In this document: piece by piece, positions 54,308 through 57,650 of the stretch
Layout of the letters: each line of letters starts with the position of its first letter
How positions within the stretch are numbered: position 1 is the stretch's first letter
NCBI GenBank assembly: GCA_016285245.1
Contig: JAEEQH010000018.1
Span: forward strand, 1-57,650
Length of the DNA stretch: 57,650 nt
DNA from: Prevotella sp.
GTDB lineage: Bacteria > Bacteroidota > Bacteroidia > Bacteroidales > Bacteroidaceae
Direction: 5' to 3'
Notes under the pieces: generated by a model
Told to the model about the DNA's origin: nothing
The model's input: the letters and a program-made list of their open reading frames with translations, nothing else
The model's database searches: none
Position numbers and translations under genes: made by a program

Positions 54308-56710
54308 TTGATGAACATCAGTAACCTACGCCAACGACTCCTCGCGCTTACCGTCCTGCTGACGGTAGGCCTTAGTGTGATGGCCGACAGCTTCACGCTG
54401 AAAGGCAAGATTGTCGACGAGGACGGCAGCCCCGTGGAGCTGGCCACCATCGCCTGTGTGGATCAGGGAAAAGTGGCGATGGCGTCGATGAAGGGAGAAT
54501 TTAGCATACAGCTACAATCTTCTGATAGCGTGAAAGTTACCTTCTCAATGGTTGGTTATAAGACACGCACACGCACCTTCCACCGCCCCAAGGGCACGCA
54601 GACCGTGCTGATGACGCTCTACCCCCTGGACGCCCTTCAGGAGGTGACCGTCACCGAGCGGCGCCGCCAGACCACAGCCACCGAGCAGCTCGACATCAAG
54701 GACATCAAGAGCAGTCCCTCGTCGACGGGCAATGCCGTCGAGGAACTCATCCAGCAGCAGGCCGGCGTGTCGACTCACAACGAGCTGTCGTCGCAGTACA
54801 ACGTCCGCGGCGGTTCCTTCGACGAGAACTTCGTATATATAAATAATGTGGAGGTGTACCGTCCCCTGCTCATCCGCAGCGGCCAGCAGGAGGGCCTCTC
54901 CGTCATCAACGCCGACATGGTGGAGCGCATCGGTTTCTCCACGGGCGGCTTCGAGGCGAAGTACGGCGACAAGATGTCGTCGGCCCTCGACATCACCTAC
55001 CGCCGTCCCCAGCGCACGGAGGCCACCGTCACCGCCTCGCTCCTTGGTGCCAGCGCCTACTTCGGTACGGGCGGCAAGCACTTCACCATGAGCCACGGCC
55101 TGCGCTACAAGACCAACCGCTACCTGCTCGGATCGCTGGAGACGACGGGTGAGTACCGCCCCAGCTTCATCGACTACCAGACGTACCTCAGCTGGACACC
55201 CAGCCGCCGGTGGACCGTCGACTTCATCGGCAACATCTCGGACAACCACTACGACTTCAACCCGAAGGACCGCGAGACCAGTTTCGGCACGATGGAGGAC
55301 GTGAAGTCGTTCAAGGTCTACTTCGACGGACAGGAGCGTGACGTCTTCCGCACCCTCTTCGGCACCTTCTCCGTAGCCCGCCACTTCGGCGACTCCTCGA
55401 CCGTCAAGCTGCTGGCATCGGCCTTCCACACCAAGGAGCAGGAGACCTACGACATCCAGGGACAGTACTGGCTCGACGACACGCAGTCGTCGGAAAGCCT
55501 CGGCGTGGGCACCTACATGGAGCACGCACGCAACTACCTGACGGCCGATGTGCAGAGCCTGAAGCTGATGGCCAGCCACCGACTGCGCCACCACGACCTG
55601 GAGGCCGGTCTGACCATGAAGTGGGAACACATCAAGGAGCAGAGCCGTGAGTACGAGATGCGCGACTCCAGCGGCTACTCCATACCCCACACGGCCGAAC
55701 GCCTGGACCTCATCTATACCCTCGCCTCGCGCAATACCATCGAATCGCGCCGCACGGAGGGCTACCTGCAGGACACCTACCGCTGGAGCAGCCACGACGA
55801 CGAGACATTCTACACGCTGAACTACGGCGTGCGCTTCAGCCATTGGACGTTCAGCGGCGAGACCACCGTGTCGCCACGCGCCTCGCTGGCCGTCGTCCCC
55901 CGCTGGAACCACGACGTCACCCTCCGTCTGGCAACGGGACTCTACTACCAGGCGCCCTTCTTCAAGGAGATGCGCGACACGACGACCGTCGGCCGCCAGA
56001 CCGTCGTCACGCTGAACGATCACATCAAGAGCCAGCGGTCGCTACAGTTCATCGCTGCCTTCGACTACCGTTTCCGCATGATGGACCGCCCGTTCAAGTT
56101 CACCGCCGAGGCCTACTACAAGGCCCTGTCGAACCTCGTGCCCTACAACGTGCAGAACGTCAAGGTGACCTACTACGGCGAGAACCTCTGCTCGGGTCAC
56201 GCCATGGGCCTCGACATGAAGCTTTACGGCGAATTCGTGCCTGGCACCGACTCGTGGCTCACCTTCTCGCTGATGAAGACCAGCCAGCACTTCGACCACG
56301 CCTCGTCCTCAAAGAACTTCCCCCTGCCCACCGACCAGCGCTTCGCCATCAACTTCCACTTCACCGACTACTTCCCAGGCACCGAGCGCTGGAAGATGAC
56401 CCTGCGGCTGGCCTATGCCGACGGTCTGCCCTTTGGTGCGCCCCACCGCGGCATCGAGCAGCAGAACTTCCGTGCACCAGCCTACAAGCGTGCTGACATC
56501 GGTATGTCGTGGCTCGCCTACGACAACGAGTCGCGTTCCTCGGCCTTCACCCTGCGTAAGGTATGGCTCGGACTGGACTGTCTGAACCTCTTCGGCATCT
56601 CCAACGTCAACAGCTACTACTGGGTCACCGACGTCACCAACCGCCAGTGGGCCGTGCCCAACTACCTGACGGGACGGCAGATCAACGCGAAAGTAACCAT
56701 CGAACTGTAG
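54308..56710 (+). CDS. TonB-dependent outer membrane receptor with CarboxypepD-like N-terminal domain
   Basis: 800 residues. Signal peptide (about 1-26), a CarboxypepD-regulatory-like domain (about 28-110, LKGKIVDEDGSPVELATIA), a plug with NVRGGSFDENFVYINNVEVYRP and SVINADMVERIGFSTGGFEAKYGD, and a 22-strand barrel ending INAKVTIEL. No SusD gene is adjacent, so it is not a typical glycan-uptake pair; the plug motifs are of the kind found in Bacteroidetes receptors of unknown ligand. ATG 54311 is an alternative start. It follows folK by 58 bases. Confidence 0.9.
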   Translation: MMNISNLRQRLLALTVLLTVGLSVMADSFTLKGKIVDEDGSPVELATIACVDQGKVAMASMKGEFSIQLQSSDSVKVTFSMVGYKTRTRTFHRPKGTQTVLMTLYPLDALQEVTVTERRRQTTATEQLDIKDIKSSPSSTGNAVEELIQQQAGVSTHNELSSQYNVRGGSFDENFVYINNVEVYRPLLIRSGQQEGLSVINADMVERIGFSTGGFEAKYGDKMSSALDITYRRPQRTEATVTASLLGASAYFGTGGKHFTMSHGLRYKTNRYLLGSLETTGEYRPSFIDYQTYLSWTPSRRWTVDFIGNISDNHYDFNPKDRETSFGTMEDVKSFKVYFDGQERDVFRTLFGTFSVARHFGDSSTVKLLASAFHTKEQETYDIQGQYWLDDTQSSESLGVGTYMEHARNYLTADVQSLKLMASHRLRHHDLEAGLTMKWEHIKEQSREYEMRDSSGYSIPHTAERLDLIYTLASRNTIESRRTEGYLQDTYRWSSHDDETFYTLNYGVRFSHWTFSGETTVSPRASLAVVPRWNHDVTLRLATGLYYQAPFFKEMRDTTTVGRQTVVTLNDHIKSQRSLQFIAAFDYRFRMMDRPFKFTAEAYYKALSNLVPYNVQNVKVTYYGENLCSGHAMGLDMKLYGEFVPGTDSWLTFSLMKTSQHFDHASSSKNFPLPTDQRFAINFHFTDYFPGTERWKMTLRLAYADGLPFGAPHRGIEQQNFRAPAYKRADIGMSWLAYDNESRSSAFTLRKVWLGLDCLNLFGISNVNSYYWVTDVTNRQWAVPNYLTGRQINAKVTIEL

Positions 56711-56711
56711 G

Positions 56712-57347
56712 ATGACAAAGAAAGAACGATACGAGGCTGTGCTCGACTACTTCCGCCAGGAAGCAGGCGACGTGACGACGGAGCTAGACTTCGGTTCCGT
56801 GTTCCAGCTGCTGGTGGCTGTGGTCCTCAGCGCCCAGTGTACTGACAAGCGCGTGAACCTGGTGACCCCTGCCCTCTTCCAGCGCTTCCCTGATGCTGCG
56901 ACGATGGCCGCTGCCGACGAGGCGGAGGTCTTTGAGTATGTCAAGAGCGTCAGCTATCCCAACGCCAAGGCCGCCCACCTCGTGGCCCTTGCCCGCCAGC
57001 TCGTGGAGCGTCATGGTGGCGAGGTGCCTCAGGACATGAACGCGCTGCTCGACCTCCCAGGTGTTGGGCGCAAGACGGCAAACGTCATCCAATCCGTCGC
57101 CTTCGGTCGTGCCACGATGGCCGTCGACACCCACGTCTTCCGTGTCAGCCATCGTCTGGGACTTGTCCCGACGACCGCCAACACCCCACTAAAGGTGGAG
57201 CTGCAGTTGGTGAAGCACATCCCCGAGGCTGACATCCCCAACGCCCACCACTGGCTCCTACTTCATGGCCGCTATGTCTGCACCTCGCGCAAGCCCCATT
57301 GCGACCGCTGCGGTCTCTCCCCATTCTGTCCTTCTAAAGTGCTATGA
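56712..57347 (+). CDS. nth: Endonuclease III (DNA glycosylase/AP lyase)
   Basis: Removes oxidised pyrimidines and cuts the abasic site. 211 residues. HhH-GPD core: LPGVGRKTANV with the catalytic Lys121, VDTHVFRVSHRLG with Asp139, and the iron-sulfur motif with cysteines at 190, 197, 200 and 206 (C-x6-C-x2-C-x5-C). The start is one base after the TonB receptor stop, so they are transcribed together. Confidence 0.95.
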   Translation: MTKKERYEAVLDYFRQEAGDVTTELDFGSVFQLLVAVVLSAQCTDKRVNLVTPALFQRFPDAATMAAADEAEVFEYVKSVSYPNAKAAHLVALARQLVERHGGEVPQDMNALLDLPGVGRKTANVIQSVAFGRATMAVDTHVFRVSHRLGLVPTTANTPLKVELQLVKHIPEADIPNAHHWLLLHGRYVCTSRKPHCDRCGLSPFCPSKVL

Positions 57348-57399
57348 TAGCAGACCTTAACACCATGCCCCGTATGTCCGAAGAGAGATACCTCGTTTC

Positions 57400-57650
57400 T
57401 CATTTTCGTAGAAACTCGCTGGGAGTGAGACCAAAGTGTTTTTTGAATACACGAGTAAAATGTTGCGGATATTCAAAGCCGAGGAGTTCAGAAGTTTCTG
57501 AGATGGTTTTTCCGTCGTGCAGATAGGCGGTGGCTCGTTGCATCACGAAGTTGCGGATGATGGCTGTGGCTGTCTCGCCTGTAGCCTGACGGATAAGGTC
57601 GCCGAAGTAGTTAGGCGAAAGGAACAGCTCCTGAGCACAATAGCGGACGG
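57400..57650 (-). CDS. AraC family regulator, C-terminal part (cut by window edge)
   Basis: The minus-strand frame, open from the right edge to a TGA at 57402-57400, reads as the C-terminal double helix-turn-helix of AraC-type regulators: LSPNYFGDLIRQATG for the first reader and TISETSELLGFEYPQHFTRV then FKKHFGLTPSEFLRK for the second. The sensor part lies outside the window, so its ligand cannot be told. It converges with nth. Confidence 0.88.
   Translation of the reverse strand, partial: VRYCAQELFLSPNYFGDLIRQATGETATAIIRNFVMQRATAYLHDGKTISETSELLGFEYPQHFTRVFKKHFGLTPSEFLRK

Noticed and set aside
54545..56023. A 492-codon open frame opposite the TonB receptor
   Set aside because: No promoter, no domain, and the plus strand encodes a complete receptor.

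Overview
The window reads as chromosome of a Bacteroidales bacterium, most likely Prevotella or a close relative. The evidence is a primary sigma factor without region 1.1, a long SecA of 1129 residues, many promoters of the Bacteroidetes type (TTTG, about 19-20 bases, then TAnnTTTG), TonB-dependent receptors, a LruC-domain lipoprotein, a DUF3078 barrel, and a surface protein ending in the GLYIHHGRKVVIK-type tail common in Prevotella. I see no rRNA, tRNA, transposase, phage gene or CRISPR array. The content is mainly core chromosome. C-ending codons become especially frequent from about 44 kb onward.

Layout. 0-7 kb: end of a surface protein, a small leader-like protein, an LD-carboxypeptidase lipoprotein, then on the minus strand rarA, a TRIC-type channel gene, and a solute-sensing histidine kinase followed by nhaD. 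7-14.7 kb (plus): an acidic protein of unknown function, yidC, an HtrA protease, then an rpoD operon whose distal genes are an exported protein, an HPr-kinase-like protein, a SipW-type peptidase and a PqqD-like protein. 14.7-21.6 kb (minus): DUF4105 protein, a phosphatase-fold protein lacking metal ligands, secA, and a lone ABC ATPase. 21.8-31.5 kb: LruC lipoprotein, inositol-phosphate-type phosphatase, LuxR-type regulator, metY, a TonB receptor with an HMA protein, an Lrp regulator and a sugar nucleotidyltransferase.

31.7-45 kb is one uninterrupted minus-strand run: kdgK, eda, a very large double-module sensor kinase, its response regulator, a half-size AbgT-like membrane protein, tamB and a BamA/TamA-type barrel. 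Most neighbours overlap or nearly touch. Divergent from it are a LacI regulator and uxaA, so kdgK, eda and uxaA give the lower hexuronate pathway (altronate to 2-keto-3-deoxygluconate to KDPG to pyruvate and glyceraldehyde-3-phosphate). 48-51.4 kb (minus): nitroreductase, kdsC, maf, DUF3078 protein. 51.6-57.3 kb (plus): maeB, a short folK, a TonB receptor and nth. An AraC-type regulator is cut by the right edge.

The most unusual material is partly non-coding: two arrays of exactly 21-bp repeats with short palindromic cores just behind genes, a 152-base inverted repeat with iteron-like arms behind uxaA, a 101-base palindromic element, a perfect 7 x 7-bp repeat, and AATTGAAG-type low-complexity repeats that fill many gene spacers and in places run into coding sequence. 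The best candidate for an undescribed protein system is the kinase / SipW-peptidase / PqqD-like trio behind rpoD. All functional names come from reading the sequences; no database search was run.
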